The position numbers and the translations under genes were made by a program. From positions 372,001-436,000 of the forward strand of contig CACVBU010000817.1 of NCBI GenBank assembly GCA_902728285.1: 64,000 nt of DNA, read 5' to 3'. Under the pieces are notes generated by a model that had not been told where the DNA came from, made no database searches, and worked only from the letters and a program-made list of their open reading frames with translations. How positions within the stretch are numbered: the first letter of the stretch is position 1; each line of letters starts with the position of its first letter. This stretch comes from Clytia hemisphaerica (lineage: Eukaryota; Cnidaria; Hydrozoa; Leptothecata; Clytiidae). Shown one piece after another: positions 1-9,796 of the stretch.

Positions 1-32
1 TTCAATGATGTCTTCCTTTCTTTTGTTTTTAG

Positions 33-346
33 AAGCTTAATAGACGCTTGATGACCCTCAAGAAATTTGACGTGGATCAGCCAACGAAAACGGCCATCCA
101 AACAGTCTTGTGTCCAGCAATGATGTCGTCTGAAGACGAAGACATACAAGATGGTGAAAAATCCTTTATAGTGAGAAGGCCATCTTGGAGGGCGGAAGGG
201 GTGGCTGGTGTTTTTGAAAAACTGGATCAGTTACACAAAGACATTCACGGTACAGATCCTTAAAACGTTGTGATGGTCCTCCCTCTGACCGCCAGGAGCC
301 TGTGTGGTCAGATAAAATTAAGAAAGCGATAGATTATTTTAACTAA
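33..346 (+). pseudogene. Last exon of a WR-box acidic gene (uncharacterised family)
   Basis: A splice acceptor (pyrimidine-rich run ending in TTTTTAG at 26-32) opens a frame that starts KLNRRL and contains a basic patch, then MMSSEDEDIQDGEKSF and RRPSWRAEGVAGVFEKLDQL. The same order (acidic SSED/DEDSD box, then RR-x-x-WR, then a short amphipathic helix, then DGPPS-x-R-EP) occurs in the last exon of the minus-strand gene at 47842-48110, so the two belong to one family. Here a TAA at 261-263 stops the frame. The family's C-terminal RCDGPPSDRQEP motif follows in the next frame and runs to a stop at 346, so a single-base indel near 260 probably separates them. Function is unknown. The upstream exons lie outside the window. 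Homology to the other copy is directly visible; decay is inferred. Confidence 0.6.
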
Positions 347-534
347 TTTTCAATTAATTAAAACAGTCTATTGTTTTCTTGATTTTATCTCGATTTCAGG
401 TTTTCTGAACGGTTAGGGAATATACAGTTTTTGTCAAGGAAAAACATGAATTTCTGAAAACTCTCTACATCACTCCTTTTTGAAGTACTTTTACCTGGGA
501 TGTTTGGACTGACTGTTCTTGTGTCAAATACCAT

Positions 535-750
535 AATGGAGCTAATTTTGGCGAATGGGAAACTTAGGCAATTTCGATAAAAAGAAAGGTGATTTTGGTT
601 TGAATCTATAAAAATTAATTTTGGGGAGAACTAATTTGGCGAGTCAGCAAATTTTTGAATTCGGTGAGAACTTAGTTTGGCGAGGTAGAGATTTTTTTAA
701 ACTTTGGTGAGAACTAACTTTCGCCAAAATTAGTCCCCTTAAAAGGTAGA
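535..750. repeat. Decayed copy of the 'GGAACTAATTTTGGCG' repeat
   Basis: Several near-copies of a short motif (gagctaattttggcgaat, gagaactaatttggcgag, gagaactaactttcgcc) end with tagtccccttaaaaggta near 731-747. This resembles the tip of the 377-bp element at 9226-9602. It looks like an old degenerate copy; no clean terminal repeat remains. The rest of 347-1028 shows nothing I can name. Confidence 0.4.
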
Positions 751-1028
751 CTTTTCTTCTGCAGAAATATCATATGAAAAATAAAAATATGCTAAAAGAA
801 TATCTCGCCCTTTATAGTTTGAGCTAAGAAAACTTCACCCTCTGCAAAAAGAAACACTACTCTGATTAAAAAAGCCTGTACGTACTCGTTTTGGTTGTTT
901 TCGTTGCGTTGCCCACGAGTATAACCAAGCCAAGCTTGGAGCTAACAAAACTAGGGGTATCTCTCTTTTCTCTCTATCCTAGAAATCACGGGTTATATTA
1001 GCTTTGTCAATGCCAATATTATTAAAAT

Positions 1029-1357
1029 ACACTCATTTTTTCTATAAGTATAACGTTTATAAGCATACTGAAGCTGAAATTTCCAGAAAAATTGAGCATA
1101 CCTTGAGGCTCAGCCAAAGAGATTTTTAGAATCATAATTTCCAAAACTTCAGAAAATAACAGAAGAATGAAGACAAATTGCACACAAAATTGGTTTTATT
1201 TTGTTTAATCTCTTATAAATAACACACCTTGGTCTCTAAAGAATGTACACTTTCTAAGCATAGGGTTAAGCATAAGTCGAGACTCAAAATTGAGCTTTAC
1301 TTAAGCAGTGAGCTTCAGCCGAAATTTACCGTATGCTTATAAAAAAATGAGTGCACC
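1029..1357. mobile_element. MITE-like element, about 330 bp
   Basis: The two ends are inverted repeats. The left end reads acactcattttttctataag, then (g)tataacgtttataagcatac; the right end read on the other strand gives gtgcactcatttttttataag then catacgg. After the TIRs both sides continue with related 'gctgaa' sequence. There is no coding capacity. This is consistent with a short non-autonomous DNA transposon. Confidence 0.5.
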
Positions 1358-1429
1358 TGGTTTGTGAAAGTTCCTTTCCTTTGTCAATATTTTGAGTAAT
1401 GTTACTGAACGTTTTTTTAATTTAAAACA

Positions 1430-1870
1430 TAACGCTTATAAGCATAACAAGACAGGGACTTTGACTCGATTACAATGGATTAATTGTTATAGAACAATAG
1501 CAATTTTAGCATACATGTTTTTTTATAAGCAAGTGTATGCCCCTTGGTCAGGCTCGTGTATGCTTAAGTTCTCAAAGCATCCAGGCATAACTTATGCTTA
1601 ATATATGCTTATGAATCATGCTTATGATTCACCTCGAGCAAAGTTTTTAGTGAAATTTCAGAAGTTTTGTAAAAATTTGTTCAGAATTTGGGAGCAGTGG
1701 AATGTAAGAAACCGTGGACAGTCTTCTTTTCACTTGACCTCTGCCAAACCTTTCCAAGCAGATAAAAATGACAATTGGAAAAATATTTCAGGCTGACGTA
1801 TATGCTTATGTTATGTTTAGGAATTCTGCAAATCTTAGCCTTCATATGCTTATAAGCGTTATGCTTATAA
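1430..1870. repeat. Inverted-repeat element with CTTATAAGCATA tips
   Basis: The left side carries aacgcttataagcataa (1431-1447) and the right side carries atatgcttataagcgttatg (about 1845-1864), which are inverted copies. Between them are more TATGCTTA words and no convincing coding. The same CTTATAAGCATA core begins each unit of the tandem array at 58601-59890. In AT-rich DNA that could be chance. Confidence 0.4.
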
Positions 1871-2329
1871 AAAAAAACATGTATGTCAAACCTCGGCTTA
1901 AATTACCTTTTGCTTAAAAAGAAAACACGTGCAATTCATAATTTGTCATATCTGTTATTTGTAAACGATAATTATTTAGTATTATTTTATTTATAAAGTT
2001 CACATTCACGCATTTATGTGTAATTATTTTCAACAAAATTCATAAACTATTTGATAACATTTATTCATAAATAGAAAACTTTTGCAAAAGAAACATGCAT
2101 TTTGAATTAATTTTATCCCGCATTTTAATACTACATTGTCATTCTAGAAATAATTACCCTAAGGGAAGAAGTTCTTTCAAGTTAAATTTGATAGATAGAT
2201 CTCACCGATGACATTGTTTGGAGTATCAACTACTAAAAGAGCAAATTAATGCCGAATCCGATTGTATATATCTGAGTTATTTGAACGACACCGAAAATGA
2301 AATCTATTCTGAAAATCCAATATCCGATA

Positions 2330-2560
2330 ATCCAAATTTATTCCTTTCCGAATACCGTAAATGCCATAATCCCCGAAACCGATATCCAATATAGGAAATT
2401 TGTAAATAGCCAGATATCTGCTATTCCGCGTGTATTTCTTTCCAAATACCGTAAATGTAATGTAATCGTCGAAACCGATACTCGACGTAAGAAATTTGTA
2501 AATATGCACTACCGAAATTGCAAGATAAGCTATAAATTTGACAACCGATATTTGAATAAT
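2330..2560. repeat. Imperfect tandem duplication, about 95-bp unit
   Basis: The words taccgtaaatg (2353 and 2447), gaaaccgata and ggaaatttgtaaat / agaaatttgtaaat recur at a spacing of about 93-95 bp, giving two diverged units. Both strands have incidental open frames because the unit lacks stops. I do not regard these as genes. Confidence 0.45.
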
Positions 2561-2754
2561 CACAGACTCTGATAACCGATACTTGAATAAACAGGATTCC
2601 AAAAATATTTTCGCATATTTTCGCAACATGCGATAACAGCCCTTCCCGGAATCAGAAATGTTACATTTACGCAAACAAAAAAGAAAGCGTAAATATGAAC
2701 TTCACGCTTTTTTTTATCGTATAACAGACATCCGATAGAAACATATTTTATGCA

Positions 2755-3532
2755 GTGAGACCTTATTTACCCCTAACCCTAATATTAAGAAACATCCACG
2801 AAGCAGTTAGAGAAGGGGATGGAGAGCGCTTGATGAATTCATACAAGATGTCGCTATTATATTTCAAAGCTACAAACCATTATAAATATGGCCTTGCAAT
2901 CCTTAAGCTACTGACGACTATCGAAAACAAACCGGAAAAAGCTTTCAAATTGATATGGGGTCGTTTCATAAATACGCGTGGGTATCGAGGACGCAATATT
3001 TCGAGGGATCTCCACCTCGAACAACTCAATAAGTTCCTTAAGGAGCTTATCAAACCACTCGGTAGTAACATCAACGAGAAAAATGCTGCCCGAATAGCAT
3101 GTACAATAAAAAATTTGAGGGAAATTGTCACTAATTTTGAAATAAACTTAAAAGTTAAAGAAAACAGAGGCTCTAAACGAGCAAAAGCTTCAGTAAATGA
3201 CATTAAACAACTAGCCACGGTATACGATGAGGCTGAGGTATTTCGTAGAAAAGCTGGCAGGGAATATGAATCATTCCCAAAATTTGACAAAAAAATCCTT
3301 TCAAAATTGAAGGATAATTTCATGACCTGGGTTTCACGTAAACAGAGAAAATGTTTTTGTATTCAATGATGAGGAAGAAGAGCTCGAAGAGGAGGACCAA
3401 GACTCTGGTACTAAAAATGAAACTTCTGATGGCGAATTTACTGATAGTGACACCGACGAGGAGAGTGACAGTGGTGATAAAATGACCTTTTGTCATATTG
3501 TAAGAATTTGTTGGGAAAATCGAAAAGCTTAG
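2755..3532 (+). pseudogene. DUF6589-family gene, 3' part
   Basis: The first 205 codons contain signatures I recognise from DUF6589 proteins of cnidarians and fungi: LRNIHEAVREGDGERLMNSY, then IWGRFINTRGYRGRNISRDL followed by HLEQLNKFLKEL. The second DUF6589 locus in this window (39149-46663) has the matching RNFKDAISEGDGDR motif and then breaks up, so this copy supplies the C-terminal part missing there. The ...DLHLEQLN motif carries an acidic residue that could be the last member of a DDE-like triad (inference). The first frame stops at 3367; the acidic tail (EEEELEEEDQDS..., 3365-3532) follows one frame over, so a frameshift lies near 3360. The 5' two thirds are absent. The exon may start at an AG near 2750. 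Confidence 0.7.
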
Positions 3533-5167
3533 AAAGTCTTTTTGTACATATTTTTGTAACTAGTATTGGGATAACTCATTCGTGCCTAATTGTAACAGGG
3601 TCTTAAAAGCAGATGTGTTAAAAAAATAAAATAAAAAACGTGGGTCATAATAAAATAAATTTTCCAAGTGATTATCTATAGAAAAAAATTTGTTGTTTTG
3701 ACTTTTTTGGGACAAACGGAAATAATCAAAATTTCTTAGTGCTAAAGACACCTCTACAGTTTTGTACGAATAAAAGGGTTAAACTTTTCCCTCTTATTTT
3801 TAATATTGATAAAACCAGTATTTCAAAGAAGGAAAAAAATCAACTTAATTCATTATTGTCCCTATCTTTGGCATTTTCACTTTTGGATATTTTCTGTATA
3901 AAAGATGGTTTGAGCTTTTTCAATTGATTTAAGTTGAATAATAAAATATAAAAAATTAAATTAGCAATACTAAGTTAAAAAAAAAACACTTATCATATAA
4001 GTCAGCATCACTACTTGTATCAGTGAATACAGCAGAGGCAAGGGAATCGTTGTCAGAAAAGTACCTCTCTGTTTCTAACAACATTCAAGCTCCAAGTCAT
4101 TAAAAACCATGTTCACAATTTCCAAAATTTTATTTATTGTTTGGTCTCCAATTATTTCAAGACTTTGTTTCAAAATTTGCTTTGAACCAATAATTTCTAA
4201 ACTTGCCACAATTTTTAGAATCTTTTCATTAGTTAACCCAGTTGCTATTTCAGGGGGGATGCACAAACCAGTCGCCATACTTTCTACATAGCCATTTAAC
4301 AAATCTTTCACCAAGTCTCGTTCCTCCTCAGATACGTTTCGAATTTTTTCTTCTGTTTGTCGTTTGATAACGTCTTTGACCTGAGTAAAACAAAATGCAA
4401 TATTCCATATTATTTGATACACCCAATAAATATGTCGCCCACCATGGCGAAGAAAATTTTCGACTTTTCACCCTTATTTCACCCCTCTAAACGGTATATA
4501 TAAGATTTTTCAAAGTAAAAAAAAAATACTTTGCAAAATATTGGGGGGGGGGCATGGCCCCCCTGGCCCCCCGGTGACAGGAGCCATGTTGGCATAGCGA
4601 ATGGCTGTCTCCACGACGAGAACATCTGCGTCGCCCTTACTTTGACAAGTATGGCAATCTAGATGACTTTGATGAGCCTGTCTATATTGGATGGATTCGA
4701 AAGAAACAATTCTCTGTTATTAGTGACCTTTGCCTCCTTTGAAATTGTAACAGTTGCTGCGGTTTTTCAAGAACGACGATTGTGCTCTTGTGTTTTGATT
4801 GACATATCATCTTCGTAACCATCGAATACAGTACGTCTTTTTCACGTAATTTATATATTCGTCGATATGGCTTCATAGTTTGTTGTTTGTCAAATGACTT
4901 TGTGTAGTAGGGCACCACCATCGATAACACAGACATCGTGAGACTTAACGGAACATGTATTTTCCTTCTTGATGAAATGATTCCGTAAAGTTGACTTCAA
5001 TGGTTTGCGCATCATTCCCAATTTGAAAATTATTTGTTTGAAAAAATGACCCTGTGACCCCACCAAATCTGGACAACCCTCACATCTAGACATTAAGAGA
5101 GGCGTCAATTTAGAAAAAAAGACTTTTTCAAAACTGTTATTCTTATAGTCTGTTTACGATAATTGTG
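3533..5167. other. Intergenic stretch, no firm gene
   Basis: A 115-codon minus-strand frame at 4075-4422 has helical composition (SEEERDLVKDLLNGYVESM) but no recognisable domain or splice context. It may be an exon or chance. A plus-strand frame at about 4597-4741 reads RRPYFDKYGNLDDFDEPVY and ends in TGA; it looks coding-like but I cannot assign it. A G/C-rich run at 4543-4575 (poly-G then CCCCCCTGG) is the only compositional oddity. Confidence 0.25.
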
Positions 5168-6110
5168 CACTCTAGTTCCCTATCACGTGGAAACCACTGT
5201 CAAGGGAAATACACATGAAGACCGAACGGATTGCGTTCTTATTATATCGTGAAACATATAAGAATCACTATAAAAGTAAACTTCTCTTATTTCAGTTGAA
5301 GACGGCGAAGACGATGATGCAGAACTTCTTATTGTACCATGAAAACTGTCTCTCCTTGACGATTTCAAAACATTTCCTGAAGGTCCAGATGGTCTTAAAA
5401 GTCTTAAAAGCAAGCGTCAAGGAGAACAGCACAAAAATCAAGTTCAAGTTGTGCTAAGAGATTGCAGTAAACAAACATGCAACTTCAAAGAATTGTTCGA
5501 TCGCCATAAAATACGGGATAATTGGCTGGTACCCTTTGCAGTCGAAAGGAAACCGGGGACAGTCAAATCTTATTTATATTTGTTGAGACTTTAATTTGTG
5601 CAAACAGAGAGGCTAGAACTTGTTTTGAAACACCTCGATAGATGCCAAGAGTTGATCGACACAATGGACAGCTAGATATCAACTTATCGGAAAAAAACAA
5701 AAGGCCAATCAGTGGAAAAACAAACTGAAACAGTTTCAGGTAAGGCTACGGCTATTTACATTTACGTACTTTAATCATCCCCTTTGTAGTGACATGAAAT
5801 GATCTGTGTCTATCTTGCGTTAGCTGTTTTAACTCGTCGACATTCAATTCATTGTCTTCCTCGATAATGGCCTCTAGTGTCTGGAAAGTTCTTCGTCATT
5901 GGGGTTCTCAAAATAGAAGTTGAGAGGTAACTTCGTTCCTCCTTCTTATGAAAAACTTGGGATTTTTCCATTGTAGACAACTGCGATGGTTGTACCTTAA
6001 GGGAACTTAAGTCTATGTACGATAAGTATGCAATCTGTTCGGCTGTGGAAACCATGTTAGTGTATTTCCCTTGAGAGTGGTTTCCACGCGATAGGAAACA
6101 AGAGTGCACA
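5168..6110. repeat. Inverted repeat arms of about 45 bp, head-to-head
   Basis: The sequence at about 5166-5213 (GTGCACTCTAGTTCCCTATC, then CGTGGAAACCACTGTCAAGG) reappears inverted at about 6062-6110 with few differences. Immediately inside each arm is a similar short coding-like start (ACCGAACGGATTGCGTTCTT against GCCGAACAGATTGCATACTT). The simplest reading is two copies of the same 5' exon in opposite orientations. Confidence 0.5.
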
Positions 6111-7026
6111 CCTATCTTGAGCAGACTTTAATTTTTGCAGAACTCATTTTTGCGGGTAATAATTTTCACGTTTCGCGAAAATTAGCAATCAAGCGGGCAA
6201 TCAAAACTAACTAGCCTGTTAACTTTGACAGCGACTGTTTCATCTTTTTTTGTAAAAGATTGCTGCCAGCCTAAGTTTTCATGTCGAAGGCTTTGGCTGA
6301 TATACCCGTTCTTGTAAGCATAATGCACTTACAACCATACCAAAGCTAAAAAGATTAATATATGCTTTAAAAAGTATGTATTTGATTTAGATGATTGCAG
6401 TACATTTCAAATGGTTCAACCTTTTATATTCTAAGGTATCAGTCGTTAACCACAAAACACTTGATTCAAATGGTCCAGCAAATCTAGTGTTTATCCCGGA
6501 GCTGTACCACGAAACTGACAACTACATAAAATACACGCGCAATTCCCTCGACGGGATTTCGAAAACAAAGATATGTCCTGTGTTCGTCAGCTGGAATGGC
6601 AACACAATTTCGTCCAGCATGGTGACGACACAGATGAAGGTTTATTGGGGAAAAAGTATACGGTTCACGGAAAGAAACCCTGAATTCAGTGCCACGAAGG
6701 CAAGAAAATTTGCTGTGACGAAAACACATTAAAACAAGCCAGAAATGAAATCGAACCTAGCAGTGTTGATGTCCCACAGCGAGAAAACTGCTGCTAAAGT
6801 TTATCGCTTGAGTGAGAAGAACATAAATGCTTTGGAGACATCAACTTCTCTGAGAAAATTAATTAGGGAGATTCCTTTAAATGCTAACGACAATCTCAAA
6901 AAATGTTTTGAGAATTTTTTTGACAAAAAAAGAGCAACATGGGCGCTCATTAGAGAGGCCCGTGAAAACCTTCTTGAATGGTTACGTAAGCTTAGTGACC
7001 ACGAGCTTCGCAATAAAGTCGGTTAG
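5296..7026 (+). pseudogene. Tyrosine-recombinase-like gene, decayed
   Basis: Two exon-like blocks. Block 1 (5296-5739, acceptor TTTCAG, donor GTAAGG) encodes an acidic start, DDFKTFPEGPDG, then KPGTVKSYLYLLRL, which resembles the helical N-terminal core-binding part of tyrosine recombinase-like proteins of invertebrates. Its frame holds TGA 5340, TAA 5592 and TAG 5673. Block 2 (acceptor ending 6390; 6391-7026) encodes NHKTLDSNGPANLVFIPEL, FVSWNGNTISSS, SATKARKFAVTKTH, then after TAA 6730 MSHSEKTAAKVYRLSEKN. NHK, the ATKARK arginine, the His of MSHSEKT and the Tyr of KVYR fit the K, R, H and Y positions of tyrosine recombinases. Four in-frame stops make it a pseudogene. A Crypton-like transposon origin is inferred. 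Confidence 0.6.
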
Positions 7027-7033
7027 TGTAAAA

Positions 7034-7082
7034 CGCAGGTCACAGGTTGCAGGTCACAGGTCGCAGGGCACAGGTCAACAAA
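7034..7082. repeat. Short direct repeats of CACAGGT
   Basis: The run caggtcacaggttgcagg, then tcacaggtcgcagggcacagg, consists of alternating CACAGGT/GCAGGT words, about six copies over 49 bp, directly after the recombinase pseudogene stop codon. A simple-sequence expansion. Confidence 0.5.
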
Positions 7083-7242
7083 GTGCAGACCGGAAAAAAG
7101 ATAATAAGATCATAACATATAGATTACATAACATCAATACAAAAAAGTAATGCATGTTATCTATATATTATAGAATGACAATTGAATAGAATAACAACCT
7201 AGTGACACTTACTTACAAAAATAATGAGAAAGTCATAAAATA

Positions 7243-7580
7243 TGATGCCTAACAAGACAAAAACACGAAAAATATTTATTATACAAAATGTGATGTTGAT
7301 AGTGTGAATGGATGTAAAATGGCACCAATCAGAAGCTTGTGAGGTCCCTAAGAGATTGGTTTTAGAAGGATGAAATTAATTTTTCATTCCATTGTTATTT
7401 TAATGACTTAATGACAATTTTTGACAAAAATATTGACAGAATCACAAAAATCATGTCTTACAAGAGGAAAACACCAAAAATATTTAGCATACCGAATGTG
7501 ATGATAATAATATTGCTGGGTATAAAATTACACCAATCAGAAGCTCGTGAGTTCTCTGAGAAGTTAGTTTTATTATATGT
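7243..7580. repeat. Diverged direct duplication, about 130-bp copies
   Basis: The block beginning near 7245 (…aaaaatatttattatac…caccaatcagaagcttgtga…) is repeated about 208 bp later beginning near 7453 (…aaaaatatttagcatacc…caccaatcagaagctcgtga…). Similarity is visible along about 130 bp. Neither copy has an ORF with coding character. Confidence 0.45.
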
Positions 7581-7740
7581 AACCATCATATAACATTACA
7601 AACATTACAATATGTAATATATTTTCTGGTCTGCGTAATATCAAATAATTAGCTTGATTTTCTTTCCAAGTTTCCATTTTTTGTACATTATTAATGAACA
7701 TCAATGCATACATTTGAACTTGCAGACTTGCCAAGTACGC

Positions 7741-7782
7741 CATCATAGTATAAGAAAGCCTCGGCTTTCTTATACTATGATG
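7741..7782. repeat. Perfect 42-bp palindrome (20-bp arms, 2-nt loop)
   Basis: CATCATAGTATAAGAAAGCC is followed by TC and then its exact reverse complement. It is unflanked by any obvious transposon tip, but sits just before the AGACTTG-rich foldback at 7862-7993. Confidence 0.8.
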
Positions 7783-7861
7783 CCATTATTTTCAGCTCAC
7801 AAATCTGCTCAAGTCTGATGAAACATACAAGTAGTAATAATTTTTTATTGCAGACTTTCAA

Positions 7862-7993
7862 GTATGATTTGTCTCAAATACAGACTTGATCAGACTTGGC
7901 CAGACTTCAACCAAGTCTGCTGAAATCGAGTTTGCACTTCCGAATACTAAATCAAGTCTGAAACTTTGAGTATGCATTTGAGACAAATCATAC
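7862..7993. repeat. Foldback element with AGACTTG clusters
   Basis: The arms gtatgatttgtctcaaat (7862-7879) and atttgagacaaatcatac (about 7976-7993) are exact inverted copies. The spacer, and the flanks from about 7720, hold many AGACTTG/CAAGTCT words in both orientations. Non-coding. Confidence 0.6.
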
Positions 7994-8000
7994 TTCATTT

Positions 8001-8869
8001 CTCATACTTGATGCAGACTTGTGCATACTTCAGTTATTTTCTTAAGGGATAGCGCTTTCACAGCATTAATCTTTGATACGCATTTTGGCGGGACGCTAGT
8101 GTGACTAACTGTCCGAGAGTAAAATTTCCCCCAAAAGTCAAAATTTCCAAGGCAAGAGATAGTGAAGTTACATGCACTGAAGAAAATAAAACTAGCAACT
8201 AACAATGACAATCTGTAACAAAAACTTTGGAAGAAAGAAATGCACAAGACTCAAAAGGAAATGATAAGCTGAAGACCAAAGTCTGAGATCAGGTGTGGTA
8301 CTTTAAGCATCTCCTGCCACTCTACTAGAGTCACCCGTTAGCTTAACAAAAGGAAAGAAATTAGAACATAGGCACAAAGTTAAGTACAGCAGAAAGGGAA
8401 ATGTTAAAAAGTCGGCCTAGAGCCCGGTTCGGCGTCCCGTACCCGACGTACTCAAGCGGCCGCCCCAAAGAGAAGAGGGGGAGGAAATGACAAAAATGGA
8501 CAACCAACAACAAAAAATGAAATAAAAAATGACGAAAAAGGTTAATAAACGACAAGTCCAATATTTTTTTGTAATTTTATTTGTAAATAAGGAAAACTTC
8601 TGACAGCTGATTCTTACAGGGGAAGAATAAGAAAAATCAACATAAAAGGGCTTGCGGAACGAGCGTTCTGTTTTCGCAAAGCAAAGAAGTTTCAAAATGT
8701 TTAAGAAATCGACAACTCCATTATCAATACATAATTTAAAAAACAAACTAATAAGACCTTTACATTTCACCAAGAATTTATTGCCAGTGAGTCATAACAA
8801 TAATTTCAAAGAAGAGGATGTTGAAAAAATTAAAAGACAGATAAAAAAGTCATTTGTACTAGATTTTGT
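8001..8869. other. Non-coding stretch with a GC-rich block
   Basis: The only notable part is a GC-rich segment at about 8422-8466 (agcccggttcggcgtcccgt, then acccgacgtactcaagcggc) embedded in AT-rich DNA. Overlapping open frames on the minus strand have no domain I recognise. Confidence 0.3.
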
Positions 8870-8960
8870 ACGACCCTGCCGATTCACCGGACATTCCGGT
8901 GTTGTTTGTCCGGTTTCAAAAAAACCGGAAAAATCACCGGACACAAGTGTGTGCATCGGA
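8870..8960. repeat. Repeat shared with 21337-21435 (inverted copy)
   Basis: ACGACCCTGCCGATTCACCG, then GACATTCCGGTGTTGTTT, and a later AAATCACCGGACACA match, in reverse complement, the segment at 21390-21440. This is a dispersed repeat fragment. It abuts and apparently truncates the C2H2 exon on the minus strand. Confidence 0.6.
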
Positions 8961-9180
8961 AGGGAAGTTCTGTGTTTGCCGTGTGATTGGTTAAAACATG
9001 ACGTTTTAAATGCCAAGGCGACTTTTGCACCTTGTTGCATTGCGAACAAGTTAAATCCTGTGTTTTCTTCTTTTGAATACTTTTCCTTTTTTCTTCGATA
9101 ACATTTCTCTTTGTTGTTGTTTTCGCGGGCTCGTAATCGCTATCCACCTCTACGATTTCGACTTCTTGTGGCTCCGTCAC
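8950..9180 (-). pseudogene. C2H2 zinc-finger exon, truncated
   Basis: On the minus strand an acceptor (TTTTATTAAG) is followed by an open frame starting VTEPQEVEIVEVDSDYEPAK, a basic stretch, and one C2H2 finger, CSQCNKVQKSPWHLKRHVLTNH-type (C-x2-C, then H-x4-H). A second finger begins (FRCTH) and is cut where the dispersed repeat at 8870-8960 starts. An acidic leader plus C2H2 fingers suggests a nuclear DNA-binding protein or a transposon accessory protein. I cannot name it, and no neighbouring exon was found. Confidence 0.5.
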
Positions 9181-9225
9181 CTTAATAAAATATAAAACAA
9201 ATGAAAATAAAAGTATTTCTGAACG

Positions 9226-9602
9226 TACCTTAAGGGAACTTAATTAGCGGGAACTAATTTTGGCGAATTTGGCGAATTTTGCCTAAATTCGCCAAATTCG
9301 CCAAAATTAGTTCCCGCTAATTAGTTTCCGCCAAAATTAAATATTTTGGTCACTCGCCAAAATAAGTTCCCGCCGAAATTAAATTTTTTGTTTCCTTATC
9401 TAAATAACCCCTGAAATTCATCAAAATTGCTCAAAATAAGGCAAATGGAACAGATTTACGCTGCCATTCGCCAAAATTAGTTCCCGCCAAAATTAGAAAA
9501 AATCACTATTTGCCAAAATAAGTTCCCGCCAAAATAAATTTTTTTTAAGATTTTCGCTGCTCGCCAAAATTAGTTTCCGTCAAAATAAGTTCCCTTAAGG
9601 TA
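9226..9602. mobile_element. MITE, 377 bp, with 17-bp perfect TIRs (TACCTTAAGGGAACTTA)
   Basis: TACCTTAAGGGAACTTA at 9226-9242 and its exact reverse complement at 9586-9602 bound a non-coding segment built from repeated GCCAAAATTAGTTCCCGC and GGGAACTAATTTTGGCGA words. The tip contains the palindrome CCTTAAGG, shared with the 140-bp element at 34571-34710. No transposase is inside; mobilisation in trans is assumed. Confidence 0.8.
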
Positions 9603-9796
9603 TGTTGAATTTTGAATCAAATGTTAGTACGGCGTATAAAAGAAAAGATTTCCATAGAATTAGAGTGTTGCCTGAATATCTTAGGGACATCTTAAAGCCA
9701 TTGACCTTTTACATAGTTATGTTGATTCAGCAGATTGAAAATAATTTTGTATTGAATAAAGAAAAATGTAACGTAAATTTAACGTAACAATAATAA

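Noticed and set aside
2246..2674. Long open frames on both strands
   Set aside because: They fall in a diverged ~95-bp duplication lacking stops on both strands. The proteins are repeats of the same words and show no domain.
2770..2785. CCCTAACCCTAA resembling an interstitial telomere repeat
   Set aside because: Only two units, and they lie inside the DUF6589 coding frame, so chance is sufficient.
8361..8773. Overlapping minus-strand frames with a GC-rich part
   Set aside because: Two frames overlap the same GC-rich block, composition is not protein-like and no motif was recognised.
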